From positions 992,001-1,056,000 of the forward strand of contig CADCXC010000004.1 of assembly GCA_902806595.1 (NCBI GenBank): DNA of 64,000 nucleotides. The letters run 5' to 3'. The notes beneath the pieces are model-generated. The model was not told where the DNA came from and ran no database searches. It worked only from the letters and a program-made list of their open reading frames with translations. This document shows, one piece after another, positions 23,886 through 39,664 of this stretch. A program made the translations under genes and the position numbers. Every line of letters starts with the position of its first letter. Positions within the stretch are counted from its first letter, which is position 1. This stretch comes from Pyrenopolyporus hunteri. Taxonomy: Eukaryota; Ascomycota; Sordariomycetes; Xylariales; Hypoxylaceae.

Positions 23886-26800
23886 TATTTATTTTTTTTA
23901 TATTTAAACTTCGATTATTTAAATACGTATATTAATAATATTAATTATTAATAAAAATTTTTTAAATTTAATTATTTTTAATTTATTAACGTTAAACTTT
24001 AAAATTAACGAAATTTATTTTAATTTAAAAATTATCGAAAATAAAAATAAATATATTAATTATAATTTTATTATATAACTTTTTATTAAATAATTTTATT
24101 ATATCGTTTATTAATTTATTTTATAATTTTTTAATAACGATGTTATTTTATATAAATAAAAACGATTCGAATTTAATATTTATTTACGTAATATTATTAT
24201 TTATAAATCGTATAAAAATATTAATATTTTTATAATATAATTTTAATATTTAAATACGTAAATAATTAAATATAAACATAAATAAAATTTTTTACGTAAT
24301 TTTTAAACGAATATTTAAAATAATAAATTATTCGTTTAATCGAATTTTTAAAATTTCGAATCGATTATTTATTTAAACTTTAAAATTATTTAACTACGTA
24401 ATAATTCGAATTTTTAAATTATTTAACCGCATATTAATTATATTAATTAAATTCGAAATTTATTAACTTTTATAAATTACGAAAAAATTTATAAATTTTA
24501 ATAATTTTTATATTAATTTATTATTATATTTAATTATTATAATAAAATTAAGTTACGAATTAAATTATATTAAAAAATTTATAATAATCGAAATATTAAG
24601 TAAATAATAAAACGAAACATAATAAAATAATAAAATATTTTAAAAAAAATTAATTTAAAACTTAAATTAATATTAAAATAATTAAAATTTTATAATAATA
24701 ACGCTTATATATTTATTTATTTAAGTATTTTATAATAACGAATATTATTTAAAATTACTTAGAAATTAATTTTTTAATTAAAATTTTTAATAATAAATTA
24801 ATAACTTCGAATCGATTAATTTAACGTTTAATATAATAAAACGATAATTTATTTTTACATTTTTTACATAAATATTTATATATAATATATATATATAAAA
24901 AAATACGTTTACGATATAAAATTATAAAAATAATTTTAAAAAATTTATACGTTTATACGTTTTATAAAAATTTTTTTTTTTTATATTTTTATAATTATTA
25001 AAAATATAATTACGACTTTTATTTAATATATTTATACTCGAATTAATATAATATAATTTAATTTAAATTTTTTTATAAATTATTATATTATAATAATTAA
25101 GTAATTATTTATTTAAATTTATTATTATAATATTATATAGTCGTTTAACGATATAAAATAATCGATAAGTTAAATTATATCGTTTTATATAATATAAATA
25201 CGTTATATTAACTTTATAATTTAAAAAATTATAGTTTATTTTTTTTATTTTTTTTTTATAATATTAATAAAAACTTATTTTTAATTTTTAAAATTCGTTT
25301 TATAATATAAAATTAAACGGTTAATTTTTAAATTATTTTATAATAAATTATAATATAATATTATTTATTATAATTTTTATTATATAAAATATTAATTAAA
25401 AAATAAAGTTAAATATATTTAAATTTCGAATGTAAGTTATAAAAATAAAGGTAATAATAAACGTTATTAATTAAAGAATTAATTAATATAATCGAAAGTC
25501 GATTATAAATTATAATTTTTACCGGGGATATAACCGTATTTATTTAATTACGTAATAAATTTATTATTATTATTTATTTTATTAATCGATTTTATTAAGT
25601 CGATCGATTAATTATATTATAAGTTTTACCGGTAATTTCGATTTAAATTTTTATTTTAAAAATTTTTATTTTATTTATATATATTTTTTTAAACGACTTT
25701 AAAAAATTCGCTTTAAATTTACGATGTTATATATACGGGTTATATATTAATTACGTATAATTATAATATCGATATAAAAATCGAATGAAATATAAACCAT
25801 TATATAATTACGTAATTATAACGACGTTATATTTTAATTAATTAAAATAATAAATACTTTAAATTTCGAATTATTTATAATTTCAATTATATATATTATT
25901 TATATTATTTCGTGTTATTATTTTATATATATTAAATATATTAATAAATACGTATATATAATACGTATATTTAAATAATAAAATGAAAATATATTTAAAT
26001 ATATTAAATTTATTTTTTTAATTTTTAATTTTTTTTTTAAATATTTTATTATATTTTTATTATTTAAACATTAATTTAACATTATATATTTAAATTAATA
26101 TAAATAATATAAATGTTAATTACATCGAATAATTCGACTTATAATTCGATTTTAATTTTATAATATAATTTATAATTTTATTTAGCGAAAAACTTTTTAA
26201 ATTAAAGAATTTTTCGACCGTTTAATAAAATTAATAAATTTTATATATATTATAATAAATTTAAAGTAATATAAATATTTTTACTTTTAAATTAATATTA
26301 ATACGTATAAAAAAACATTAATAATATTAATACGCGTTTTAATTAAATAAATACGCGTATAAATATTTAATTTAATATTTTTAACATTTATTTTAAAGTT
26401 CGATTTTAAATATCGTAAATTATTTTTTTATATTTTATATTTAATTCTTCGAATATTTTAATATTAATTGAAATTTTATTTTAAAAATTATAATTTTTTT
26501 ATACGATTTATTAATAATTATATTACGATTTTTAAAGTTATATTCGAATTATTTAAATTTATCGAGGATAATATTATTATCGAAATATTATAAGGTAAAT
26601 CGATAGATAATATTCGAAGATTATTTAATAAATACTTATATAGTTAAATTATAATTAATATATTTACTTTCGATAAATTTTAAATTAAATTAAATTTTAA
26701 AAACTTTAAATATAAATTTTAACGAAATAAAATCGATAAAATTTAAAAAAGTTTTTATAATTATCGAAGTTATAAATAAACGTTTATATTAATATTATAA

Positions 26801-29244
26801 CGTTATTATAATATATATATAAAAAAAGAAAAAAAGGGAAATATATATTAAAATTTAACGGTTTCGTAAATCGTAATTTACATTTTATTTTTTATTTTAT
26901 AATTAATAAAATGTTAATAACGTAATTTTAATTAAACTTAAATTTTTATTTATTTTATTAATTAAATTAAATGAATAAATATAATATTATAATTTTATTA
27001 AATAAATTTTATTATTAAATTATAATAAATAAATTTAAATAATCGATAATAAATATAATAATATTTTACCGCTTTTATATATGAATTATATTTACTTTTA
27101 AATATATAATAAATTTTATTTTTACGCGCGTTAATAAAAGTAAATTTATATTTAAATTTAAATTTTTTTAATATTTTTTTTTTATTTTTTATAAAATAAT
27201 ATAAATTTATTTAACGCATTTTATATTATTTTTTATTAAATGTTTTTATAATTATAATTTTAATAATTAATATATCGTATAATATTTATTTTAATTTTTT
27301 AAAAAAAAAATTAAAAATTTATTTATATATATATTAAATAAATTAATTATAACGATATTTATATAATTAATATAATTTTATAATTTTTATAATTGTATGA
27401 AAAATCGTTTAAATCGTTTATTTTTATATAATTAATTTACTTATTTTTATTTACGATATTATTATATTTTTATTAGTTTTACGTTTTAAACGTATATCGA
27501 CGAAAAATAGTTAACGTATTAATTATATTAAATTATTTTCGATAATAAATCGACGATATAATCGTTAATTAAAATTTACATTTATTTATAATATATTATT
27601 AATATATTATTAAAAAATATTTTTATTTTATATATTTAAATTTATAACTTTTTACGTATTAATAAATAATAGTGTAATTAATGCGTAAATGGGTACGGTT
27701 TATAAAAGGTATGTGTAATTATTTTTATATTTATAAATCGAAATATAAATTTAATAAACGACGCGTATATTTATTATTATTATAACGGCGGGGGTTTACG
27801 TTATTTATTTATAAATTTATATATTTAAAAGGAAAAATTTAAAACGATTATATTAATAATATATAATAATGTTAATTTTAATATTAACTTTAATTTTTAT
27901 TTTAAATTTCGTATTTATGTTAATAAATTTTATAATTTTTTTTTATCGGTTAAAAAGTACGTAATTATAAAAAAGAATATAAAAAATAATATAAATATAT
28001 AACGGTTTTTAAATAAGTTAACATTCGAATAAATTTCGAAAATAAATTAATGATTTTACGTATATTAAAAAAAAAAAAAAAAGAAATAACGTATTTAATA
28101 TTATTTATAAGGGAAAATAACGATAAAATCGTTAATAAAAAATAAAAAGTTTTATTAAATAAAATAATAAAATTTATTTAAAATGTAGTTATATAAATTT
28201 ATATCGTATATATATTATATAAAATAAAAAAACGATAATGAAAATACATTTAATTATTTTTAAATAATTTAATTATATAATATTTAAAATTTACTTTTTA
28301 ATTTATATTTATTATAATAAAAAATAATTAATTAATTTTTTTTTTATTTAAGTAAAGTTTAAATAAATTATAACACGGCTTTATATTAATTACGTTTATA
28401 ATAATATATCGCGTTTTAACTTTAATTATATCGTATATATAAACGTTTATAAATTAAATAATATAAATTTTAAAACGTATTATTAATTTATTTTCGTTAA
28501 TTAATTTAATAAATTCGGCCGATAATTAATTAAGTTTTCGTTTTTTACTTTATATATTAAATAAAAGTAAACGATTAATATCGAAAACGATATAACGAAT
28601 CGAATTAATAAATATTTTAAAATAATTATTATTAATAAAGTTTAATACGGTAATAAAAATTTTTATAATATTATTTAATAAAAGTGGTATTTTTTTAATT
28701 AATAATAAGTTAAATTAATCGTATTTAATATTTTTTTATATTTTAAGTAATTTTAATTATAAACGAATATTAAATTATTTTAACGAAATTATTTTTTTAA
28801 TAATCGATATATTTGTAATTTATTTATTTCGTAATGCGGTTAATTTTAATTTTTTCTTTCGCATCGTTTATTTAATTATTTTATTAACGTTTAAAAACGA
28901 AATATTATTATTAATGGAATTTTTAATAAAATTAATTAAACTTTTAATAGGGTTAGTAATAATATTTAAAATTTTAAATGTTATAAAAATGAAATTTCGT
29001 TTAAAAATATTAACGTTAAAGTTATTTTAATTCGATATTAATAATAATTATAAAAATTTTAATTAAACTTACATTTATATTATAAATTTTAAATTTTAAC
29101 GATAATATAAAATTTTAATACGTTTTTACGATTTTTTTTAATAGCGGGTTAAGTAATTTTAAAAATTATTTTTATTATAACTTTATTAATAAAATTAAAT
29201 TACGATCGATTTAAAAATTAATAATTATATTAAACGTAAAAATT

Positions 29245-29358
29245 TAATTTAACGGAAAGTTTTAATTAAACGGGTAAATATAATTTAACGGAAAGGGGTA
29301 ATTAAATAGGGGCGAAGTTATTTAGTTTAAAAAAAAAGGTTAATTAAACAAAGGGGTA
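29245..29358. repeat. G-rich 36-bp tandem repeat inside the AT block
   Basis: TAATTTAACGGAAAG recurs with a 36-bp period at 29245 and 29281, and TAATTAAA(C/T) with trailing G runs follows at 29270, 29299 and 29341. The stretch has GGGG runs rare elsewhere in the block, all on the plus strand. Confidence 0.5.
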
Positions 29359-32300
29359 TTTTAATTTTTTTTATCGAAGAATAAATTTACGGACGTTTAA
29401 AATAACGTTTTAATTTTTTTTCGTAAAATTAAAACTTTATTTTTATATATAATTATATAAATTTTATATGTTTTACTTTTAATTATATTTTTTACGAAAT
29501 TTTAAAATATATTATTTTTATTAAATAAGTTATTTATTATTATTTTTTTATAATTAATAATATTTATTACTTTTATTTTAAATATTTACGTTATTTTAAT
29601 ATATTAAACAAATTTTATATATTTAATATATTTATAAATTATATATTTATTAATTTTATATAAATTTAAAACGTTTTATTTTAATTAATATTATAACGTA
29701 ATTTTATTTAAATGTAAAAAAATTAAAATATTAATCGTTTTTAACGTAAACATTTATTAAATAATTTTAAGTTTTATATCGATTAAATTTATAATTTCCC
29801 GTCGTTTCGATCGATATTAATTTTTTTTTATTTTATTATCTCTATTAATATATATATAAAAATTATAAATATACGTATATATTTTAAAACGAATCGTATT
29901 ATAAATTTAATTATAAATCGATTAAATTTTTTATAATTTAATATTTTTTTTTATTACGTTAAATTTTAAACTTATTTAAATAAAAATTATTTTAAAATTA
30001 TATTCGATAAGTGGTTTATATTTTAATTACTTTCCTTCGATTATATTAATTTTCGATTATAAGTTTTAAGATAATATATTTAAAAATAATTTATACGATA
30101 ATAAAATGTTTCGATCGTAAAATATAACGTTTAAATTATTAAATTATATAATAAGTAAATTATTTTATAAAATAAAAAGTATTTTATTAAAAAATATTAT
30201 AACTATATTATTAAATTAAATATTAAATAAAATAATTAAATTTTTACGTAAGGGTTAATAATTATTTATAAAATTAATAATTAAAAAATAATAAAATTTA
30301 TAATAAAAATAATAAATTTTATAATTTATTTCGAAATAAAATTTAAAAATTATTTTATATATTATTATATAATTAAAATTATTTTTATAAAATTCGAAAT
30401 ATATAACGTTTTTCGATATCGTTAAAAAATAAATAATAATGTATAATATAAAGTAATAATAAGGTAAAAATTAAAGTAAATAAAAAAATAATTTTTTTTA
30501 ATATTTAATTTATTAAATTTATAAAAAAAATATCGAAGTTATAACTTTTCGATAAATATATAAATAATATAATTAATAATTATAAAAGTTAAAATATATA
30601 TTTTATTTTTTATATATATAAAATCGTTATTTTATACGTTTTTATAAATTAAATTAAGAAGTAATTTATGTTAATTAATTAATTTTATATTAAAATTTAT
30701 TAATTTCGATTATAATATCGAAGTAAAAACGTATTATAAAGATTTTATATTAAAAACAATAAATAAATTTTTACGAAAAAAATATATAAATTTATCAAAT
30801 ATTTAACGATTTAATTATATTTAAATATATTTTAACATCGTAATTAAACGCGAATTTATTCGAAAAAATTAATGAAAAAAATTAAAATATTATTATATAT
30901 ATTAATAAATTAATTTTATAAAATATAATAATATAAATTAAATGTAATTTTATAATTTAAAAAGGGTTTAAGTTTTTTTTTTTATTATAACGTTAAATAT
31001 ATAATTAATTAATTAAATATATTTAAATATAATAATAAAATTATAATAATAAAATCGTAAAATTATTTATAAATAAATATACTTTAATATATATATATAT
31101 AATAAATAAAAAATACGTAAATTTTATTTATAATTATATTAATAATGTTTATATAATTTAAAAAAAAAATTCGAAAATTTATATATTATTATTTATATAA
31201 TTTTATTTAAATATATATCAAATTTTATATAATTATTTTTTTATTACGACGTTATTTATAAAAGTAGTTATAAATTAACGAAATATTTCGATAAGTTAAT
31301 GTAATAATCGATTTATTATATCGAAATTAAATTAATAAAACTTTATATATTATATTTTTTATATATTAAATATATATTATAAAAAACTTTTATAAAAAAA
31401 TAATATTTTATAAAAATTATTATAAAATTATTTATATTAAATATATTTTTAATAAATATATAAATCGATATATATTATTTTAAGCGACCGTTAACGGATA
31501 TTTATTACCGGTCGTTTTAAAAAACTTTACGTATTTTTAAAATCGAAGAATTTTTTTTACGCGTTTCGATAAACGTTTTTTTTTCGATAATATCGAAAGA
31601 CGTTATATATTTTAATTTTAATTTTAAGTTTTTTATTAAAATAATAGCGATTTAAAAATAAATATGTTTTATTAAAATCGATTTATTATTATAATTAAAT
31701 TAAAATTTAAAACTTTATTATATTATATATATATAAAAAGTTTTAATTTTAAAGAAAAATTAATTTTATATAATAACGAACGGTAAATGTTTTATATATA
31801 CTTTATAAAATTTATATTATATTTAATATAAGTAATAATAATTATATTAATTAAATAAATCGATATTAATAATATAAAAACCCGTATTTTATAAATTTTA
31901 ATATATTTATTTATTTATAAAATTATTTATATTTTAATATAATGTTAAAATCGTTTTAAATTATTATACATTAATTTAAAACTTAAATAATTATTTAAAA
32001 AAATTAAATTATTCGATAATATTTAATGAATAAAAATTTTTAAAACGAAATATTATAAAAGTTTCGAAAAGAATATAATATTATTATTAATTAACGGTTT
32101 TTTTAACGATACTTTAATAAATAAAATATTTATAAAAATAAATTAAATATAAATAATATTAAAAAAAGAATTTTTAAATTTTTTAATATCAAATTTTTAT
32201 ATATTTAAATTATTAATTATTTAAAATTTAAAAAATTTAAAATTAATTTATTTTTACGGTTTTTATAACGTAAATTACGATAATAAAGAAAATGTCGATA

Positions 32301-34049
32301 TGATTCGATATTTTATATCGAAAAATTTATTTAATTTATACATTATTTTTTTTACGAAAAAAATTTTTATAATAATAAAATTTTACTTCGATTTAATTAA
32401 TAAGATTTTAATATTAATAAAATATTTTTTATTTATATTAAAATTAAAAATAATATAAAAAAAAAATTAATAATTTAATTAAATAAATATATAATATATT
32501 TAAAATATATAAATTTTTTAAAAATTATAAATAAATTTTAAATACTTTTAAAAATTTAAAAAGGGATAATATTTTCGAACGTATTTATTAAAATATTTAA
32601 TTTTTAATTACAAAAAATATAATTTATATTATATATTAATAATTTTACTTAAAAATTATACAATAACAAATTAACGATAAATTAAATATAAAATAAAAAA
32701 TACGTAAAAAATTTATAATTTCGAAATTTAATTATATTTAATTTATAAATAAATATTATAAATTAAATTTTATTAAATTTAAAATTTATATATATATTAA
32801 CGTATATTTTCGTAAAATATTATAAATTAATATAAATAAATATAATTTTTAATTTTTAAATATATTAAATTAATTTTTTTTTATTATTTTCGAGTTAAAA
32901 ATTCGATTATAATATATACGAATAAATTATAAAATCGAAACCCCCTTTATAATTTAAACGTAATTTTAATTAATTATAATTTAAAAACCGTTAATAATTA
33001 TATAAAATTCGAACGAAATTAAAAAAATTAAAATATAAAATTATTAAATTTCAAATTTATATAAATAAAAAATAAATAAATAAAATTAAAAAATCGAATA
33101 ATAATAATTATAATTATTAATTAATATAATTTTACGTTAAATTATATATATTAAAAAATATAATTATTTTTATTTTTATTTTTTTTTATAATTAATAATT
33201 TTAAAATTATTTCGATAAATTTTATAAAATTTAATTATTTGATAAGGAAAATTTAATTAATTAAATCGCGTTATATATTATATATAAAAATATAATAAAA
33301 TAAAAAATTATCGATTTTATATATTAATAAAATAATTATCGTATTAAATTTTAATTAAATAAAAATTATATTATTATTAGTTATATAAATATAATATAAT
33401 TAAATTTAAGAAAAATTAATATAAAAAATTACGTTATAAATTTAAAATATAACTTTAAATTAATATAATTAATATAAAAAATAAAAAAACCATTAATTGA
33501 ATATAATTTTAATAATTTTTTAATATTAAAAACGTAACGATTATATAATAAATAATTTATAATTTATTTATTAAAATTTATTAATAATATAATATATTTT
33601 TATATATAAAATTATATAATTTTAAAAGAATATTTCGAATAATATATAATTAAAAATCGAAAATTAAAATTAAAATTTAATGAAATTTTAAATAACGAAT
33701 TTTTATAATATAAATAATAATTAAAATTATATAAAAAAAATATAAATATTATTTAAACGAACGTATTTAAAAACGAAGATATAAATATAATATAATTTAA
33801 TATAAATATTTATAAAATTTAATAAAAAATATATTAATTAATATTTAATTATTTTAAAATAAATTATATAAAAATAATTTAAAAGATTTTTTTTATAAAA
33901 AGTATAATTATTTCGTATTAAAAAGATATAAAAAGTAAAAAAATAAAGTTTTATTTAAAAAATATAAAAATATAATATTTATATAATCGTATATATCGAA
34001 ATAAATATAGTAATAAAATTAATAAAAATTATAAATATTATAAAATTAT

Positions 34050-34152
34050 AATAAAAAATCGTAAAAAACGTCGTAAAAAAAATCGTAAAAAAAGTCGTAA
34101 AATAAAATTATAATATTAAATCGTAAAAAAAATTATAAAAAAAAATCGTAGT
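34050..34152. repeat. Short repeats of TCGTAAAAAA units
   Basis: About seven imperfect units of 10-12 bp (TCGTAAAAAA, CGTCGTAAAAAAAA and similar) lie in a row. They may be what remains of a lysine-rich or simple-sequence tract. No function can be read. Confidence 0.5.
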
Positions 34153-35137
34153 TATTTTATTATAAATATATATTAAATACTTTAATTAATAATTAATATA
34201 TATATTTAAATTAAAAGTTAAAAATAATTAAATAATTTATATAAAAACGTAATTATTTTTTTTATTATATAATTAATTTTATTATAATAATAAAAAATAT
34301 AATAAAGGATTTTAATAAAAAATTATATTATATTTCGTTAAAATTATAATTAAAGATATTTTAATAAAAATATATTATTTAATATTTTATATAAATTTAT
34401 AATAAAAAAATTAAAATTAATAATAATTTAATTTTATTTTTATTAATTAAATATATATTAATATAATATTTAATTAAATATTTTTTATATAATGGTATAT
34501 AATTAAAGTTAAATATTATTAATATTTTATAAATATATATATATTTATGTATATAAAAAATTATTTAATATACGTAAATATATATGTATATATTATTTTA
34601 AAAATTTAAATAAAAAGTTTAATAATCGTTTTATTATTTTAATTATAATTTTATATATTTATTTTAAATATTTAAATATATATAAAATAAAATAATAAAA
34701 TTATATTTAAATTTATTATCGATTACCCGATTTTATTTAAAAAAACTTCGAAATATATTTTAATTTTTTTTTTAAATAAAAAAAATTTAATTATGTAAAA
34801 ATTTATAAGTTATATTTTTTACGTTATATAAATTATACGTTACGTTAACGAATTACGTATACGTTACGTTAAACGGTTTATATTATACGTTTATTTAATT
34901 AATTAAATCGTTTTATTAAACGTTATATTATTATATTTAAAATTATTTATATTTTAATAAGTAATTTTATTAATTAAATTAATTTAATTAAATAAATTAA
35001 ATTAAATGAATTTATATAAAAGATTTAAATTATATAAATTTAATTATATAAATTTAATTTTAATTTAACGTATAATTTTATTTAAAAAATTCGAATCGAA
35101 TAAATTTAATTATATATATTTAATTATATAAATTTAT

Positions 35138-35404
35138 ATTAAACGAATAAAAAGTCGTTAATTAATAATTAAAAAGTTATTATATAATTATATAATAAAA
35201 AATACGAAAATAAATAAAATTAATTAAATTATATATACGTAAAAATTATAAATAGGTTAATTTTATATTAATTAATATTTATATTATTTTTAAAAGTTTA
35301 TATTTTAAGTGTTTATTATATAAAACAATAAAGTATTTAATAAAAATATATTTATCGTTATTATCGTTATAATAAATATTTTAATACGAAATTATATTAT
35401 TATA
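35138..35404 (-). repeat. LTR-like repeat, copy D
   Basis: A 267-bp copy is very similar to copy A at both ends: AAAAAGTCGTTAATTAATAA at the left and AATACGAAATTATATTATTA at the right, with ATTATATAATTATATAATAA between. It lies about 110 bp before the 49/38-bp minisatellite and in direct orientation with copy E, 2.5 kb downstream. Confidence 0.7.
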
Positions 35405-35510
35405 ATTTAATTATATAAATTTAATTTTAATTCGATGTATTTTTTATAATATTTTTCGAAAAATTTTTCGAATTATATATTTAAAATTAAATATAAAAAG
35501 GTTATACGAA

Positions 35511-36010
35511 TAAATTTTTATAACGGTTTTTTCGAAAGGTAGTATAGGGTGGTATAAGGTAAATTTTTATAACGATTTTTTTAAAAGTAATATGGGGTAA
35601 ATTTTTACGATAATTTTTTTAAAAAATAATATAAAATGATATAAAATAAACTTTTACGACGGCTTTTTTAAAAGTAGTATAAAGTGGGTTTTTATAACGG
35701 TTTTTTCGAAAAATAATATAGGATAATATAAAGTGGATTTTTACGACGGTTTTTTCGAAAGGTAATATAAAGTGATATAAAATAAATTTTCGCGACGGTT
35801 TTTTTAAAAGTAATATAAGGTAAACTTTTACGACGACTTTTTTAAAAAGTAATATAAAGTGATATGGGGTAAATTTTTACGACGGTTTTTTTAAAGATAA
35901 TATAAGGTAAATTTTTACGACGATTTTTTCGAAAAGTAGTATAAAGTAATATAAAGTAGATTTTTACGACGGTTTTTTTAAAAATAATATAAAATAAACT
36001 TTTATAAAAG
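35511..36010. repeat. Minisatellite of mixed 49-bp and 38-bp units
   Basis: Eleven consecutive units start with TAAATTTTTACGACGG-type sequence and continue with a T-run, then GTAATATAAAG-type sequence. Unit lengths in order are 49, 38, 49, 38, 49, 49, 38, 49, 38, 49 and 38 bp, totalling 484 bp, followed by the start of a twelfth. The long form differs by an extra 11-bp GTGATATAAAG-like segment. Base differences between units are mostly C/T or G/A. Confidence 0.88.
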
Positions 36011-37886
36011 TTAAAAAATGTTATAAAAATTATATTAAAAATTATATAATTATAGAAATAATCGTAAAATTTATAAAAAATTAAAGTTTAAAAAGCCGTG
36101 ATTTTATATAAATAAGTAAATAATAAAATTACCTTTCGATTTATTAACGGTTATTTAATAAAACGAAAATTCGTTTAATTATTCGAATATATAATTATAT
36201 AATTTACATTTAAATTTTAATTTTATTATTTAATCGACGTTTATTATTTTAATTAAATAAATAAATATTTTATTTATTTTTTTTTTATTTATTATTTTAT
36301 TATTTAAAAATAAAATTTTAAATTTCGTTATTTTTTACGATTAAATCGTTTATACGGTTTTATATTATTAATATTAAATCGATTAAATTTTTTTATTATA
36401 TATTTTTATTTATTATTTCGAATATTTTAATATATATTAACTTTTTTTAAAGTTTTTTATATTAAATATTAATAACGTTAATTACAATTTAATGTATTAT
36501 ATTTATTATATAATAATCGATAATATTTAAATTATTAAAAACGACACAAATTATTTTTATTTTAATATATTTAATAAAATAAATAATTTACGATTTATTC
36601 GATTTAATAATAATATTTTATTTAATAAAAAATATTAATTTTATATTTTTTAATTTTTTAACGATTTTATAAATATATTATAATTTATTAATATTATTTT
36701 TATTATTATTATTATATATTAATTATTAAATATAAATTTTTATTCGATTACTTCGAATTTCGATTATTAAATATTTTTTTATAATAATTTATTTTTATTT
36801 TAATAAAACTTTAATATTTTATTTATTTTTAATTATAAAGTTTAATATTTAAAGATGAAAAAACGGGAAAATACGGTAAATTACAACGAATATTATCGAA
36901 TTACGTAAATTTTTTACGGTTATAAATAAATTTATTTTATTTTTAAAAAATAAAAATTTTAATTTAATTATAATAAAATAAATATTTACGGTTAAATAAC
37001 GATACTTTTTATATAAAATATTAATAATATTATTTTTTTTCGTATTAATGTTTATAATATATTCGATATAAAAAAATTTATATTAATTTTTAAGTTAAAA
37101 AATAACGGTTACATATTAATATTTTATATATTTTATACGCTACGATTATTATATAAATAAAAAATTTTATTTTATAATAAAAAAAGTTATTAAATTTATA
37201 ATATTAATTTTAAATATTTATTTATTTAATTTATATAAATTATTTTTAATAATAAAATTATACGATTTTTCGAATTTTCGAAAACAAAACGATTTATATT
37301 TTTCGTTTTTTAAAATGTTAATAATAACGATAATTTAATTATAAAAATTATAGTTATATTTTTTATTACAAATATCTTTTAATTTTTTAAAAACAAATCT
37401 TTTATTTTTAAAAAATATTTTCGTTTTTAAATTAATAATTACAATTATAATAACGATGATAATTTTAACGACGTTAAAAATAAATTTTATTAATATTATT
37501 TTATTAATAAAAAAATTATAATTTATTAAAATAATAAAAATTATAATTTTTTATTTAATAATAATAATAATAATAACGAATTTAAAAAAAATCGTTTTAT
37601 AGTTAAAAGTAAAATACTTCGATTATTTAAATCGATTAATAATATTATAAATAATAATAATAATATAAATAATAAAAATAATAACGTTAATTTAAAAGTT
37701 TATAATATTAATTTAAAATAAATTATTTTTTTTAAATATATAAAATAATATTAAATTATCGATATAATATAAATAATATAAATAATAAATATAAATACGT
37801 AAATAAATAATAATATATATAATAAAAATAAATATAATAATAATAATAATATAATAATAATAATAATAACGACGATAATTATAATT

Positions 37887-38152
37887 ATTAAATAAATAAA
37901 AAGTTATTAATAAATGATTAAAAGGTTATTATATAATTATATAATAAAAAATATAAAATAAAGTAAATTAATTAAATTATATATATTTAAAAATTATAAA
38001 TAGGTTAATTTTATATTAATTAATATTTATATTTATTTTAAAAATGTATATTTTAAATTTTTATTACGTAAAATAATAAAGTATTTAATAAAAGTATATT
38101 TATTATTATTATCGTTATAATAAATATTTTAATATAAAATTATATTATTATA
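37887..38152 (-). repeat. LTR-like repeat, copy E
   Basis: A 266-bp copy in the same orientation as D. It shares ATTATATAATTATATAATAA, AAATTATAAATAGGTTAATT and TATTATTATTATCGTTATAA. The unmutated-looking AGG in AAATAGGTTAATT is shared with D only, so D and E may be sister copies, possibly two ends of a 3-kb element or two solo insertions. Confidence 0.68.
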
Positions 38153-38660
38153 ATAATTTTAATATTTTATATTTATATTAATTTTTAAATTATCGTTTAT
38201 ATCGTTATTTATATTATCGTTTATATTATTATTTTCGATATTTATTTTAATATACGAATATATTTTATATAAAATTATTTAAATTACGTAATAATGTAAT
38301 AAATTTTTATAAAATATTTTATTTTAATTTTATTAATTTTACGATATTATAAAATAAAATTTAAATATTAAAAATTAATTATATTAATTTTATAAAAAAT
38401 TAAAAAAGAAAGAATTAAAAAATAATTCGAAAATTTACGATTTAATATATATATAATACGACGAATTATTTCGTATTTTATTATTTTATAAAATTAAAAT
38501 ATAATAAAATTAATAAATTTAATAAAATTTAATATAACGCATAATATTAAAAATTAAAAATCGAATTTTATTAATATTATATATATATAAAAAAAAAAAA
38601 AAATTAAATCGCGGTTTTATATATAAATTTTAATAACGTATTTAACTAAAATTTTAATAT

Positions 38661-38929
38661 TAATATAATAATATAATTTAATATTAAAGTATTTATCGTA
38701 ATAATAATAACGATAGATATGTTTTTATTAAATATTTCGTTATTTTACGCGATGGAAATTTAAAATATAAGTTTTTAAAAAAAATATAAATATCGATTAA
38801 TACGAAGTTAATTTATTTATAGTTTTTATATATATATAATTTAATTAATTTTTTTTATTTTTATATTTTTTATTATACGATCGTATAATAATTTTTTAAT
38901 TATTAATTAACGATTTTTTATTTACTTAA
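38661..38929 (+). repeat. LTR-like repeat, copy F (opposite orientation)
   Basis: This is the reverse complement of the family: it opens with TAATAATATAATTTAATATT and AAAGTATTTATCGTAATAAT, and closes with TTAATTAACGATTTTTTATT. It retains GATGG and TTACGCGATGG sequence, suggesting slightly less mutation. It is the only copy I found in this orientation. Confidence 0.68.
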
Positions 38930-39664
38930 TATTAATTTATAATTATATAATAATTTTTTAATTATTAATTAATAATTTATTATAATTCGATACGGTAAAT
39001 TTAATTTTATTAAATAATCGATATCGAACTTTTAATCGAATATATCGTCGAAATTTAAATATAAAATCGCGGTTTTTCGAATCGCGATTTAATTTTTTTT
39101 TTTTTTTTATAATATTAATAAAATTTTATTTTTAATTTTTAATATTTCGCATTATATTACGATTTTTTATTTATTTAATAATCGGTTATTTAATAAGGTT
39201 AAATTAATTGTATCGAATCGTAATATTTATTATTTATTAATTTAATTAATTTTTATAAAAAAAAATATTAAAATATAATAAGTTAAATTTTATATTTTTA
39301 AATTTATAATATATATAATTATAATAATAATTATTTTTAAAATATATTTTAAAATTATTAAAAGTTTATTTCGAATTTAATTTTTTTTTTAAAAAAATTA
39401 AGTAAGTTTATTTAAATTTTAAAACGATTATATTACGGGTTTTAATTTTATAAATTATATTATATATTTAATAAAAAAATGTAAATTATATTAAATAAAT
39501 GTTAATTAATTAATTAATTATTTAAACGTATCGTTTATTTATTTTCTTTTTTAATTTATTTTTTTATAATAATATTTATTAATTTTTAATAAAAATATAT
39601 TTAATAAATATTATTACGTGGTATTTAATTTTATAATTATATATTTATATTATTTTAAAATATA

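Noticed and set aside
34050..34152. CRISPR-like regular short repeats
   Set aside because: Units are contiguous and imperfect without unique spacers, and the DNA is fungal.
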